From Telmatactis stephensoni (lineage: Eukaryota > Cnidaria > Anthozoa > Actiniaria > Isophelliidae), in NCBI GenBank assembly GCA_029948255.1, contig JALIZF010001003.1, positions 60,557 through 124,556 on the forward strand: a DNA stretch of 64,000 nucleotides, given 5' to 3'. Position numbers and translations under genes: made by a program. The notes beneath the pieces are model-generated. The model made no database searches. It saw only the letters and a list, made by a program, of their open reading frames with translations, and was not told the origin of the DNA. Positions 1-14,342 of the stretch are shown here, one piece after another (position 1 is the stretch's first letter; every line of letters begins with the position of its first letter).

Positions 1-239
1 AACATTGCTTGCAACAGTGGCAGGGATGAACATACAGGGGCAACCATTTTGTGGTGATGCAGATAAGGTCAATGCCACATACATGCACCATTAAGGGGAC
101 CATAGCAGGAATGTAAGAAACCGTGGATCAAAGTATAATTTCTCCAGTAAACCTGATCTCGATCCCAAACCTGCAACAGTTACTGTTGTGGGCCCAACAT
201 TGCTTGCAACAGTGGCAGGGATGAGCATACAGGGGCAAC
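1..239. repeat. Direct repeat pair, 195-bp period
   Basis: Bases 1-44 recur at 196-239 with a single difference (ATGAACATAC versus ATGAGCATAC). The spacing suggests the start of a tandem 195-bp unit cut by the window edge, or two copies of one mobile element end. It lies in the intron before the first visible exon of the UBR5-like gene. Bases 240-630 hold nothing else I can name. Confidence 0.7.
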
Positions 240-630
240 ACTGGTTATAATATAAGCTCTGTGTTCCAGGAAATGTTGCATTGTGTATTTTGGCCTTTAG
301 TCCTAGTGTTGCAAATTCCAAGAAAAATGACCTTGTCCTTTACCTCCTATGTTCACTGTATTCTATATGTACAGATGTCTGAATGTACAGACCAGTTATC
401 ATATGATTGAAAATGGTATTCATATCATGGCATTGTAGCAGCAAGAATTTCAAATGACTTTATAGACAACACGGCACTGACATGGCTGCAGTATGACATA
501 GTCTGGTTCACAATTACTGCCATATAGTAATAGCATAAAAAGTGGAATTAAATATATTGAGTGAAATGTTGCCATGGTATGAGTTATAGTCATTAGCCAC
601 CTTAATTTACTTGAACTTATCTTTCACAAG

Positions 631-1940
631 GGGACTTCTACCATCTGAAGAAAGGCAAGACTTCAAGCAGAAGCAAAGCAAAGAAAGCAACAACATTTGC
701 AACATTTCTGTCGATGACAAAGTCCAGTTGCGCAAACATCTACCAGGGTTTCCTGGTGCCTTGGTATTCAAGTCATCTGAAACATATGGGCCACAGTTGG
801 GTCGACTCTTGTCACATGAAACAGAAGGGGCTTCACAGAATGCCGTCAAGATTAAAGTTGAGAAGATTCCCAAGAGAACAGGGTCACAGTCCAGTTCAGG
901 ATCAGCATCACCTGTCACAAGTGTTCCATCTAAGCTTGAGAGCACTTTAGGTAAAGGAGCTGCATCTCCCATGCACATAATTGCTCAAGAAGCAAGATCA
1001 GCAAGTCCACATACAAACGTCAAAATCCTTGAAACTCAAACTCGCAGTAACCCGAACACTGACATCTGGGATATAAATGATGTTGTTTTCCTTGAGAGTG
1101 AGAGCAAGGTGCTGGGTACTGTTGCTGCTATTGATGGTCCACACGTCATCGTCAAGGTCGACAATGCTAGTGTTACAAGTGATTCTTCCCTGAGAGTTTT
1201 CAAGGTTTCGGAGCTAGAGACAGTGTCTGATGATAGCTCGTCAATTCATGGAGCATCGACATCAGCCATAGTGTCCTCAACCACAATGTACCGTGGCTGT
1301 ATCCAAAACGCACCCAAATGTATCCTAGATGCCAGTCGGTCATTGAGTACTTCTGATAAGGAAGTCTTAACTGGAGTAAGGCCTGTTGCTATGGCAACTA
1401 CCCCAGCAGGAATATCGGTTCTTGTAGAACACAAGGAAAGTCGTAGAGCCATTTTTATAGGTCCAGTGGTTGATAGTGGTAACAGTGAAAAGGTTTTTAC
1501 CTGCTGTGAAGACATGGCAACTACAAGAGGAAATGATGATAGTTGTGTAACTGTTGATTCTGAGAGCATACCAATCAATGAGTCAGCTTTAAGTGCACTG
1601 TCCGCGTGTCCAGATGCTGTTCAAATAGGACAGAAAAGAAAGCACCCAGCTAGTGACGATGAGGGTCTAGCATCAAGTGAAGAACCGCCCAGCTGCAGTA
1701 TGACACCTTCGAGAGTTAACGCCTTGAACACCCGCATACCATCATTGCATACTTCCACAGGATCTAACGTTATCCTGCTGTGTGACAATAATGGGTGTCT
1801 TTACCCACGCCCATTTGGTACCAAGCTGTCAGAACCCTGTGCTGTGGAACTGCCACCTCTCCACTGTCTTGCTGTTGGCCAGCGACTTGGCTTTACAAGC
1901 AAATGTGATTCAGAAGAAAAAGTTCTGATGGTATTTTTAG
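631..1940 (+). CDS. UBR5-like exon 1 of window: beta-rich (SH3-like/propeller) region
   Basis: Large exon of 1,310 bases after a weak acceptor (TTTCACAAG). Its start aligns with the stretch after the UBR5 propeller motif WWGVVPF. The part NISVDDKVQLR matches UBR5 NITVGTQVCLR. A low-complexity Ser-rich stretch (GSQSSSGSASP) follows, as in UBR5. Then DINDVVFLES and GTVAAIDGPHVIVKV match the UBR5 segment EVVFVEDV...GKVLKVDGAYVAVKF, a small beta-barrel-like fold. Near the end NVILLCDNNGCLYP matches PIILRDGNGTIYP. The exon closes in phase 1 before GTATGT. A TTG-initiated reading at 611 is only the open frame running into intron; no start codon is expected here. Confidence 0.88.
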
Positions 1941-4900
1941 GTATGTATAGATTGTGGAGTTTGTGTACATGTATTTAATATTTCTTGCCAAGGTTATAAT
2001 CTGCAACTGAGGCTATGTTCACACGGGACTGGTCGAAAATTTGACCTGTCAAAAAATCATACATTTAGGTATTCTGTTCACACAAGACCAAGCTAACAAT
2101 ATGAAAATTTGAATGCCTAACCGGCCAAATGTTCAACTTGCAAAATCGAGGGTGGATTTTAATTAGTGACCCATTTGAAATATTGACTGGTATCGTAGTC
2201 TTATCATGTGATCAGCTAACCTCCTACGCAGGTGTTTTCAGTCTGGATTGAGACAAAAAACACCTGTGTAGGAGGCTAGTGAACAGCTTGACCAGTAAAA
2301 TTTTTGTACAGCAAGAGTTCCATGTCAACTTTTTAACAGTCAAAAATTTGATTGGTCACGTGTGAACATAGCCTGAGGTGAATCCTGCAATGCATACAAA
2401 AATGTGTGCATAGTAAATTTGGCCCGGGTGAAATAATATTAGTATCAATACACTATTAATAGTAGTTCCACCAATGATAGCGTGAAGTTATTTCCTAATA
2501 AAATCACAAAACTCTTGATTTTATTGATCAGTTTAACACAGGTTCCCCACCCTCCTTGAAAAGTCAGGGAAATCAGAAAAAAATTCAAGGTCAAGAAATT
2601 GTCAAAATTAGTAAAACTGTGAAGTTTGAATAAAGTAACTTTCAATCTCACGAAGATGCGAATTTTCCGAAATCAAAATTTTGTATGAAAACATTCACTG
2701 GTAGGTAAGAGATGCCTACCAGCATAGGTTATATTACAAATTCACACTTTTCAAAAATCATATTCTCACGAGTTTTGGATTTAATTCCTTCAAACTTCAC
2801 TGTCTTGCTAATTTCAACATGCTCTTTCCAGCTATGGTAATTCTTTTTCTGTTTTACAAATTTAAAAATACCTGATAAATGCTCATTTTTAATCAAAATT
2901 GTTTTCAAAGTGCTATCTCAGTAAAACATTTTGGCTTTGTCCAACAGAGCATTAGCATCTATGTTTGCAAGATTAGTGCATATACTAACTCTAAATCTTT
3001 ACCCCTAGCTTTCAGAGAACAAAAGCTATTGTCAGCTATCCAATCAGGAGTGATATCACAGGTTGATGATGTATTAAACACACTAGAGTTTATGTGTTTA
3101 AAGAATTACAAGGGAAAATCTGCTATTGGTCACCATGGGAACAAGAGAATAGCACAAGAGGCAGATGGTGGGAAGGCATGGTCTTCTAGGTCAACTGAAG
3201 ATGAAGTAAGTCATGATAACACACTTCATCAGAGAAAAGTCGGGACAAGGAATAGGACAATAGGCTACTGGGAGTCTAACACAGGGTCCAGACAGTCACA
3301 TGTGGTGTTCCGCCATTGATGTCCAAAAAGACACTCCCTATTTGTGTGTCTAAACATTGTGTTTTATTTGGGGTAACCTATTGTCCTATTCCCAGACGAC
3401 TTTTGTCTGACACTGTGCATTTATAATAATTATGCAGCCAAACTGTTTTTTTGGCAATAGTACAGTCAAAACCCATGTAAGCAACCTTGGAAATGTTAAA
3501 AAGTGGTTGCAACTAGGCCATTTTTTGTCAACAATGGGTATTTTTGCTGAAGCTTTCATTATCAGACAATCTACATGTATTTCTGAGGATTTCAGTTTAA
3601 TACAGTGAACAGTCTGCACCGTATGGTAAGTGGTCAGTAACTGATTTCATCAACCACTTTCCATTACCATGTATCGTACTGTCACCTTACTGTTACCTTA
3701 CCATTATCTTAATGTTACCTTACTGACCACTAGTTAACATTATCTTACTGACCATTTATCAGTTCCACTTATTGACCACTTATTGACCACTTATTGACCA
3801 CTTATCAACCACCTATCAACAACTTATCAACCACTTACCAACCACTTACCAACCACTTATCAGCCACTTATCAACTAATATCAACCACTTATCAACCACC
3901 TATCAACCACTTACCAACCATTATTATCAACCACTTATCAACCACATATGGAACACTTACTGACCACTTACTGTATGGTGCATATTGTCCACTATTACCA
4001 GGATTTCACTTAATAATAGCAAGTTTTGTGTGGCATTGAGCTCCTTTCTGGTGACTAATCCATGTTCTTTTATCCCATAGAACCATGATAAAAGTAGAGG
4101 TCAAGTCTTTAGCCCTGAAGTTCTTAGTGTAATCAATGAACACACTAGTTCTAATCAAAATGTTTTACATGTGTGCTGCACAAATCCTGCTTATCTACAT
4201 AACTCAGCTCAAGCTAAGGAACCAGTTGAAAGACTATTGGCAGGACTTGAAAGTATAGGTAATATTTTCATCATCATAATCATCATCATCATTGTTATGT
4301 TCTGATGCAATCAATATTATTAATAGCTAATATAGATATACAGTATTTCACTTGCCACATACAAAGGATGCATGCATGCATAAAGCTTAGTTATTTACAA
4401 CAAGACAAATGTTGAGCCTTGTTCCCATTCTTTTGTATGTGGCAATTGAAGCATAACTTGGGACTAGACTACTATCCTGATTCATCATTCCTTGAAGTGC
4501 TCCATAGAATCCCCCCTCATTTATAATATCCTGCTGTAATAATTATAATAATGATGGATCCATGTGAATAATATTTCCTTAGATTCTGCAAATGTTAGTG
4601 GTGGTGATAAACCTGTCAGTATTGAGATTGCAGTCCTGGACAAACTACTCAACCACAAGTTATTTGCTTCCAAATTTGTTCCAATGGTACGTCACTCAAT
4701 TTTTTGTCTATAGATAAATATTTATACTATACTTTTATTTTGGTGTATAGTATTTGTACTCTGTTATTATATATCTCAACCTTTTTTCTTCTCTTTTCTC
4801 TGGGGTTAACCTGGTTGGGACCTAGAGTCTGTTCGTTGGCCCCTCGTTAAGCTTTTTTTTCATTATGTTTATGTTTATTGTTAACTTAATTGAAGCCTCT

Positions 4901-7900
4901 AAATAAATGAATACTGTAGTTGGCTTTACTAATGCAAGCCAGCTAGAGATGTGTATGTATAATAACAAGTCGCAATCCAAATTTGCACTTTTGCACTTTG
5001 CAAAAAGCATTGAAAAATGGGGGAGTTTTCCATTTTGAACCTCAAATCATCTGTTTTGCAGTCTTAATTGTCCAGAAATTCCTTTTATTGAAAAGAAATA
5101 ATGTGTTTTTAGCAAGCAATCCTAATTTGATAAGAATTCAATGAAAATTGAAGGTCACAGAACAAAAGAAGTAAGCCAGCCCGGTTCATATAACCAGGCC
5201 CTTAGAATTGGTACTCACACTACTTTACTTCTACAGTTAAAAGATCGTGATGCTAAAGGTTGTACACCCTTTATGTTGTCAATACAAACACACAACTTTA
5301 AAGCTGCTCTGTACATCTTGGATTTTGTTGTCAAGAACAAAGGTACATGATATTAAAAATCTTCCTTGATCTAATACATTGCCATAATAGAACATTCTTG
5401 ACTATCATCTCGCCCAATTGTAGCATGTTCCAGGGTTCTCCAAAGATGCCCTTGGCTAGCATGCTGTCTGACTTCATTCTCAAGCAGATGTCACAGCTAC
5501 GGCCTAAAACAGACAATTAGCACACAGAATTGAAAAGGTCCATTTCTAGAGAACACTGATAAATTCTATCACTAAAAATTCCCATTTTATTATCTGTTTC
5601 AGGAAAACTTTATGGTGATTGCTATGTCTCCATGGATACCATGATCTTCCCTTCAACCTTCAGTAGTATTACACCCCTTCATGCTCTTGCTATAGCTTGT
5701 ACTTCCAACCTACCAGCCAGTGGGTTAGGGAATAGTCTGACAGTGGCTAACTTACCATCAGGGTATACCCCTAGAATGCTATTAAAGCTATTCCAGGCTA
5801 ACTATCCATCAGCTTATAGGGCTACTATACCACCATTGGTGGAAGCTAAGAAGGTAAGGGTCATTACTGGTATTTTTATTAATCATCTTTATAATCATCA
5901 TCATCATTATCATCATCCTGAGAGACCTAGAATGCTATTCCAAGCTATCCCAGGCTAACTGTCAGTCGGCTTATTGTGCTGCTCCAATTTGGTCAAAGCT
6001 AGAAATGTAAGAGCTATTTATCATCATCATCATCATTATCATCATTGCCATTGTCATCATGTTTACTTTACTATTAGTACAGGTTACATGTCAAGATTAT
6101 TATCGTTTTATTGAATGAATGGAAAAAGGAGCAGTGAACCTTATTGAGTTGTGGAAGCACACAGGAGATATACTTCACTTGTCACATGTACACAGGAATC
6201 AAGACATGGCTACATGCTAAAGCTCAGTCAATTGTAATGACAAACGTTTTGTGAGCTTTATGCATGTAGTCTTGTTCAAATTTCTCAGTATGTGACAGGA
6301 GACACATATCTTGGAACTGGACTATTGCAAGAAGACGAAAAAGTCCAGTGCTTCAAAACTTCCTCTTCTTTGCCAAGTTGTTCTACAGCTCTACATGGCA
6401 CTACTCCCAAGTTTTCTATTTTTCACTTTCTTTTTGAAGTTAAAATCTAACTTTAATAAATGCATTGTTTTTAAAGTATCCTAAAGCCAAGAGTCCGAGA
6501 CATCGACTTCTTGAACGAGCTCAAAAAGAGAGAGAAACTAGCTCTTCAAAGATACCAACTGAACCCAAGAAGGCAACTCTTGCACCAGCATCCACTGCTG
6601 CTTCAGGGACAGCAACTAGAACAGGCCCAGCAAGGTTTGGTGAGGGAGGGAACAGGATTCCTGTGGTTGGTAGCAGAAGGGAGTCTTTACAAGGTGAACT
6701 TCAAAATTATATTTATCATCATCATCATCATCATCATTATTTATTGTTATTGTTATTGTCACTGTCATCACCACTGTTGTTGTTGTTTTTGTTGTCATTG
6801 TTTTTACTGTTGTTGTCATCATCATCATCATTATAGTTGTTGCTGTTGTTGTTGTAATCGTTGTTGTTGCCGTTGCTGTTGTTGTTGTTGTCATTGCTGG
6901 TGTTGCTGTTTTTTGTTGTTGACATCGTAGTTGAAGTTGCTGCTATAATCAATCCAACTTTTTTTAGAATCAAATTTGTGTTTCAAAATGAGCTGGAAGT
7001 AATTTTGAATGTCTTAAAAGAGCTTGACATCTACTACTTGATGTAGTTTGTATTTGTGTGTCAATCCTTACAATAGGGCCATTGGCTTGCATACATACAT
7101 ACATACATTTGGGAGGAAGGGATTTTGTGGGGGGGGGGGGGGAATTTTTTTTGAGGGGGGACTGCATTGTAATTGGCAGCATTGCTACATTATTAAATTA
7201 TCTATTGTGTATGCTGGTATAATTCATGCCAAACTGTTTTTGTCACAGGCATGGTAACATTCTCTGACCCTAAGGAGCTTCGACAGGCTCTAATAGAAAT
7301 GGACAAGCACATGGTTTCTAGTGAGACACTAGCACCAGAAGGTGGTCTAGCTAACCTAGTCCAACATGTACTTCATGTCAAGTTAACCGAGGTAAAGTAG
7401 TTGTTGTGGGTGACATTTATACATGAGTGCTAGCAATTGTGGTGCATTTATTCGGGGTTTTTTTCCCTTTGTCTGTTCACTCATTCATTTCACAGGAAAA
7501 AATGTCAATTCCCAGCTTGGGTCAAACATTGGGCTTCCCTGGGCTTAACCAGGGAATCCCTGGGAATCTGTTCTGTTTTTACAAGTTTGGGTATTACAGA
7601 TTTCCCAAGTAAAATAGAACAGATTCCCAGTTTAGACCCAGGGAAACCCCAAGTTGGGAATTGACATTTCCCCCCCTGTCCTTGTTTATTTACTCATGCA
7701 TTGTTTTTTCCACTCATTTATTCATCCATTTATCCATCCATCCAACTATTCGTTCATTCACATATTCCTTCCTGCCTGCCTGCCTGCCTGCCTCGTCCAC
7801 TCGTTCGTTCGTTCTTTCGTTCATGCGCTCGTTCGTTCGTTCGTTCGTTCGTTCATTTAGTTATTCATTCTCTCTCTCATTAACGCATTCATTAATTTAT

Positions 7901-10900
7901 TGGCTCTTTCTCTGTTTATTTACTTATAATTTTGTCTCTAACCAGCTTGATTTAGAAGAACACGAGAAGCTTGAAATGGAAGTAGGAATACGTGGTGATG
8001 TGTACAACGTATCTACATCTAGTGGTACAACCAAGATTAGCCGCAAACCACAGATAACAGATTTAAACAAAGATAAAGAACTGGTTAGTCTATGAAAGCC
8101 TTCTTTTCCTGTAGAATAGCATTATCTGATGGATAAATCTCCTTATTATTCATTCAAAGTATTTCTGCGTCTCTGATTGGCTTAAATCCTCCGGATAATT
8201 TTCGATAAATAGCTAACTCTGGCCAAATTTCGCCCGATTAAAAAAATCGTTAGACGATTGACGTCATTCGTACAGTAATGAAAGATTATTGGATCATTTA
8301 TGTCACCCAGCAGAGCGAGAGCGTGAAAATGGTCTCCATCATTCCTAGAAGATTTTCTTCGCATAGCGAGGAGCAAATAGGCAAATTTCTAACCAGAAAT
8401 ACAGAAAAAATACGAAGAAGAAAAACGAGAATGCAAACTATTGTTTGAAGAGCATCTTCATGAAAAATAAACTTTTACTCTCCTGTAGACATGTTGACAG
8501 AAGTTTTCTTTTTTCAGTTTTAATAAACAACGGATAATATTTTGAATGAATAATAAAACAATGATTGAATTCGGCTTTCGTATGATATGATGGCACAGTT
8601 GGTTAGTGCGCGGTCTTTAGTGCAAGAGGTCCAGAGTTCGATTCCTGGATCTTACATCCTTGTTTCAACTTCTTTCCTTTCTGTGTCTTTAAATACCCTT
8701 AAAACGTAGCACTGATGGAGAGAGGGGAGTAAAATGAACGCACCGTCGACCTCAAGTTTATCAGTTACTCAAATTACTGTCACTAGTTATCGACGTAAAA
8801 TGTGGTCGCTTTACTTTACTTTACTTTAATTCTACAAACCTCGGAAGATGGTTATCCGTCTCAGCCTTCGGCTCCATCCGATAACATTCTCCTTCCTTGG
8901 TCTGCATGATTCTTCATATCATACTCAGCCTCCTCCAATAATTGTTTACTCTCCAGTGAATATTGTTTTATTGGAAAATATACCATGATCGCTGTGTGCA
9001 TTGGATAATGATTTATACAACGAATAGAGTGCTATGTCCTCTTGTTCTTGTAACCCTACCCTGCTCAATTATGTATACTAACTGTTTGTTTATCCTCTAG
9101 GCTGTGGAAGATGATTTGATATGTCAACTCTTTGCACGTCTGCTTTCGTATTCCAAGGTAAAATATGAGTAATGGAGAAACAACCAACTGCAATCAATTT
9201 TATTGTTACTGATTATTGATGGCTGGGGAGTGGAATAACTTCTTTTCAGCCAGGAAATTTTGGAAGCTGCATGCAGTGAAGTAATTTGTAACAACTCTGA
9301 TCCCCGCATAAGTCTGATTGTTTCAAGCAAGAAATCTACCTATCTTCAGGCTTTTTTTTTAATTACTGATCATACAATTTTCTATCTTTAGATGGCTACA
9401 GCCAACAACCAACAAGAAGAAACAGTCCTATCCTTCTTTGTCAACAACTCTCGCTGGATTAAACCTACGCCTCAACAGAAACAACGTCTCTTGAAATACA
9501 GCAACAAACTCTTTGGTTCCCAGGCTGAAGAGGCCTCAAAAGAGATCCCTGTGGAACAACGCAACAAAGCCTCCAATGATATTACCGCTGAGATCAAGAT
9601 CAAAGGATCAAGTGGATCATCGGCTACTATTGAGAGTAATCTCCTAGCTCAACTAGACGAGATCTCTAGTAGTTTTAGAAGCCTGGTGGATACCTTAGCA
9701 GCTCTCGAGGGTAGGGTGGCGGATAATGAGAACGAAGAACAGAACATGGAGGTTGACAAGACAGCAAAGCCTGAGGAAACCCCGAAAGAAGTTGCACCTG
9801 GAGCGATGAAAGACCTTATTGATCTCTCCTCTCCAGGCCCTACGGAGAGCGCCCCAGAAAAGGACGAAATGCTGCCGATTCTTGTACAACTGGCACAAAA
9901 CTGGCCGTGTGTTGCTGCCACTGTATTAGGATACTCTCCCAAGGTTACCGCAGAACGTACCATGGAGGGCTTGGAGAGCACTTCCAATAAGGACCCTAAG
10001 GACGTGAATAGCGGTTCTAAGAAAGCCCCTAAGAGTAAACCTAGTAGTTCCTGTAGCATAGACGGCTTTGTTATTGAACTACTTACAAATGCAGATAAAG
10101 CTGTTTTAGTCACCTTTGTTGAGACTATCATCAACGAAATGAATAAGTATCCCACAGAACTACTACTAGAAGTCACCAAACAAAATGCGGTCCCTGAGGA
10201 ACCTTTAACGCCTAGTGGGCTCGCTATAGGCGTAGGAATGAAGTTCCTTAGGGCCATTATCCGGCAGATGTCAGTCCACCTCAGTCGTAGTGGTGTATCG
10301 TACGTAGATTTGAGAAGTAGACTGGGTTCTACTACCCAGTCCTCATCGACAATTTCGTTTGGATCCGATCAGAACCAGAATGTAGAGTTCAAGCAAAAAG
10401 TCAGGTAAGAATAATATGACTTGTTATATTACACTCGATCTGATTGGTTGAGAGCCTTGCAAGATTACGGCCCACATGCACAGATGACGTCAATCTTACG
10501 TACGCCCTGATTGTTTGAAATAAATATTTGAATTCACTTCGGTGCGTCAGTGCTCTAATAGATGCACGAAAGACGTCAAATCGTGGTGAGAACAACAGTC
10601 ACGTTTTTGACTATTTCGTGGAGTACTTTGTTGTTCTCGCCACATTTTGACGTCATCTATGCATCTATTAAAGTACAGACGCACAAAAAATACAAATTTT
10701 GGGACTGAGTCTGGATATCATGATGATGGTGATGGTGATGATGATGATTTTCTCGTTTGTAGAATGATTTTAAAGTCATTTTCCTGGCTTGGTATCTACG
10801 AACTCGTCCAGGCTGCCGAAGCAACAGTCCTTCCAGTACGAGAGGGTGTTGCCAAAGCACAAGCCAAATCTACAAGAGCAAGCATTAGCAACAATATTCC

Positions 10901-13900
10901 TACACCTAACGTCTTTCCTGGTGGTCGATACAGAGGAGCTAGACCAGGTGAGAAATATCAGTAAACATCAGTATTAAGTTATCATTAATGTTATTCCTTA
11001 TCTTGACCTAGTCCAGACTCTGGGCCCTCCCTCGCCGCTCCTCTTTTTCATTTGGGCTTCCTGTGGGAAGCCCAAATTATGAAAAGAGGAGCGGCGAAAG
11101 AGGGCCCAGAATCTTGACTAATCTTGACCTGACAAGTGCAGGAATCCTTGCTTACGTGCATATCAAAGTAGATTGTAATAGTCAAGGGGACCTTTCTTCT
11201 CACTAGTATTTTTTTGCGTTTTGTTTCAGGAATTCGAGTCAGCCAGTATGACTCAAGATCTACCAACCAAGAAGCGATGTTACGCACAGCCTTCAGGTAT
11301 TTTACCTTGTGTAGGGACTCAGTTTATTTTGTCAGGAGAACAACAAACTGTCTTTTTTACCCACCCATGTCTTGTTCTTGAGATACGGATTTACAAGGCT
11401 TCAAACCTATTGGATTTTTGCTCAGTGTCCCGCAGCAAGAAGCGCCTTTGCTGCTATGTTGTCATAATTATACTTGCGTAAATTCGAGATTAGATTTCAA
11501 CAACGATACAGATTTTTTTTATTCAGGGTTTTCATTGACGTTGAAAAGTCAGAGAATTATTACCATTTTTGAGGTTAAGGAATGTTTTTTTTTTGGCCAG
11601 GGAAATTGTAAAAATGACCGAAAAGTCAGTGAAAAGCCAGGGAATTTTGGTAGGCGAAGGACAAACAACCCTTTTAGCTTGATTCGACTGTTAAACCTCA
11701 AGTATTTATGTCATAGATATATTTATAAAACAGAATTGTTCTGCCACTTCATCTTGAGAAGCTGCGATTGCAGGTTTCCCTCTTCTTACTTAATCTCTTT
11801 TTCTAGGCTGCCAGACGTGGACCAGTCATCCACAGTTGTACGTTGTCGTGGTACCCGCTTAGCAGCCTTAAGTGAAGACACAAGCACTCCAAGAAAACGT
11901 ACCGTCACCCCGCCTTTATCCCTCCGTGGCCACACCCGGTCCCATATGAGAAGGGCCTCTCTCATCGATAGCGACAGTGACTCCGACGAAGAAACAGGGT
12001 CCATATTCCGTAATGTTATGGACGAAGATAGTGATATGGATTTAGAAGAGAGCGATCCATCGAGTGTTGCTATGGCAACAGGCCTTAGCCGTGAGCACCC
12101 CTACGCATGGGCGCTTGATGGGAGGTTGTCAGGAAGTGGCGAAAGTAGTTCATCGAATAATCTACAAACTATTAGTGTAAGTACCGTTTTAGAGTCATCC
12201 CATATACATGTACCAGAGGCAACACGCCTTTATGTACAGCCCCTTGTTGTCAACTACCGAAAAGGTATCGGGTCTGCAACAGCTTTGAGATCATTAAATT
12301 TGATTAGTAAAAGTTGTGAAAAAGTCATAGATATCATGGAAGTTTGTTTCCCATTTGTGTGTGTGTGGAGCCTGTGACAGTTCCTGGACATCAAAACGTC
12401 ACAAATGCTTGGTTTCCATTTAATCGCTACAGTTGTAGAAAATTGTGTTCGGTGATCGCAGCGATGGAAGCATTTGAGTATGATAGATAAGACTTGGACA
12501 CTTAAATAAACAGTTACTTAATAAACAGTTATTTAATAGCTGAGATAAAACAAAATCTATCTCTGCGATCGCAATCGCAACAAAATCGTGCAACATTTCG
12601 CGCAACATTGATGCGCTTCAAGTTGCAGAGCAAATGTTGCTCGTATTACAACCCGAGTGCAACAAATTTTCTTTGTTGCAAAAAGCAGACAGTGGTTCTA
12701 GTTCGTGTAACAAAGAAAAATAGTTGCACGCAGGTTGGTAGTATAGCAACATTTGTTCTGCAGCTTACAATGTTGAAAATATTGTTGTACGATTTTGTTG
12801 ACCGCTTTACCGCACTTTAGCTAGTGTGCTTTTCTCATGACCGCTAAACATATATTTTTAACAATCGTAGCGATCATATTGAAATTAAGCTTTAGACTAT
12901 TTTCATGACCGGGGTAGTCAATGTTCAACTTTCAACTTAAACTGTTCAATGTTCTTTTTCTAGTTAACACACTACATCAATAACATCAACACACCGCCTA
13001 GCGTACACACCGGTAACTGTTACCTAACTCGTATGTACTCACGACTCGTTAAAGAAGCTGTCGACGTCATGCTTTCTATACAACCACGTGACCCAAACTC
13101 ATCCAAGGAACCTGTTGTACCAGATGAACCTGTTTTACCGGTTCTGGGTATTAAAGCAGAGGAGTGCTGTAACATCCAAGATAGCGTGACATCGGTATTG
13201 AACGTTACGTGGGTGTGGTTAGCGAAGGTGTTGGATGTTGTAGAGGGGCAGCTGCAACGTGGGAAGGGCTTTGATACAAAGGTAAGAAGGATTTTGTAAA
13301 TTATAGCCATTGTTTCAATATTGCCGCGTTAATTGCTAGGAAGCCGTCGATTGAAAGCTGTGTGACTTGTCACAAAGGACTGGGTCAAATATCGCGTGAC
13401 ATGTCACAAAACTGTAGATTGGATAATGCGTGACTTTTGAGCGTTTCATTGGCTTGATTTACTCTGTTAAACCAGTGTAGTAATCTGAACCAGTAAACCA
13501 GTTGAACCGGTACTCAACCTTGATGTAGCAATAAGCAGGGTCCCCTATACCGCTTTGCAAAATGAAATCACGCAAAAATATTTAGTATTTTCACGCATCA
13601 CAGATTATTAAAAAGTCTCTTTCACGTTCACAAAAAAATAAAAAGTTGCTTTCACGTGGACGCAAAAAGATTTTAGACCTAAAATCACGTTTCGCGTCAA
13701 AATACATCAGACATTCACGGTCACGCAAAAGATATAGGAGACCCTGAATAAGATCAAAACGTCGAAAAGTTGCTGCAACATTCAAAGTACTATGAACATT
13801 CAACATTTGTTGCCAACAATTATTATTAAACGATGTTGCTCAGCAAATGCTGAACCGTGTGTCGTAGGCTTTTTACTGGTTACAAACTCATTGATTGAAT

Positions 13901-14309
13901 ATTGCATTCCTTGTCTTGAAAACATTTATTGAGTATTGCGTCTTAAAATATTGCTAAAAAAATTGTGTAACTTGTCACTTATTTCAGCTTCACACAATAT
14001 AAATTGTTTCGTTGTTGTATTTCTAGCGTTACTTGGCTTCTCTTCAACGACCAGACGATGGTGACTTCTCACCCCTACCCCGTTCGTCGTCTACAATTCC
14101 TGGGGCCTCCCCTGAAGAGTACCTTATGTTCTTACTTCGTTCACATACAAATGAACACAGTGACACCCTACCAGTCATCGACATGTTATGGTAAATATAG
14201 AGAATTTCACTATTTGTCTACTTTTGCTTTTTGTGTTGACCGACATTGATACTTCACTTTCATCCTGTTTCTCAATCTGTCTGTCTGTCTGTCTGTCTGC
14301 CGGTCGGCC

Positions 14310-14342
<33 letters not shown>

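Noticed and set aside
611..630. TTG-initiated start for the first visible UBR5-like exon
   Set aside because: Alignment shows this is mid-protein; the bases belong to the preceding intron, ending in an AG acceptor.
6616..6973. Thr-, Asn- and Asp-rich ORFs
   Set aside because: Translation of ATC/GTT trinucleotide repeats in an intron.
9649..10257. Reverse-strand 202-codon ORF
   Set aside because: Shadow of the large coding exon on the + strand.
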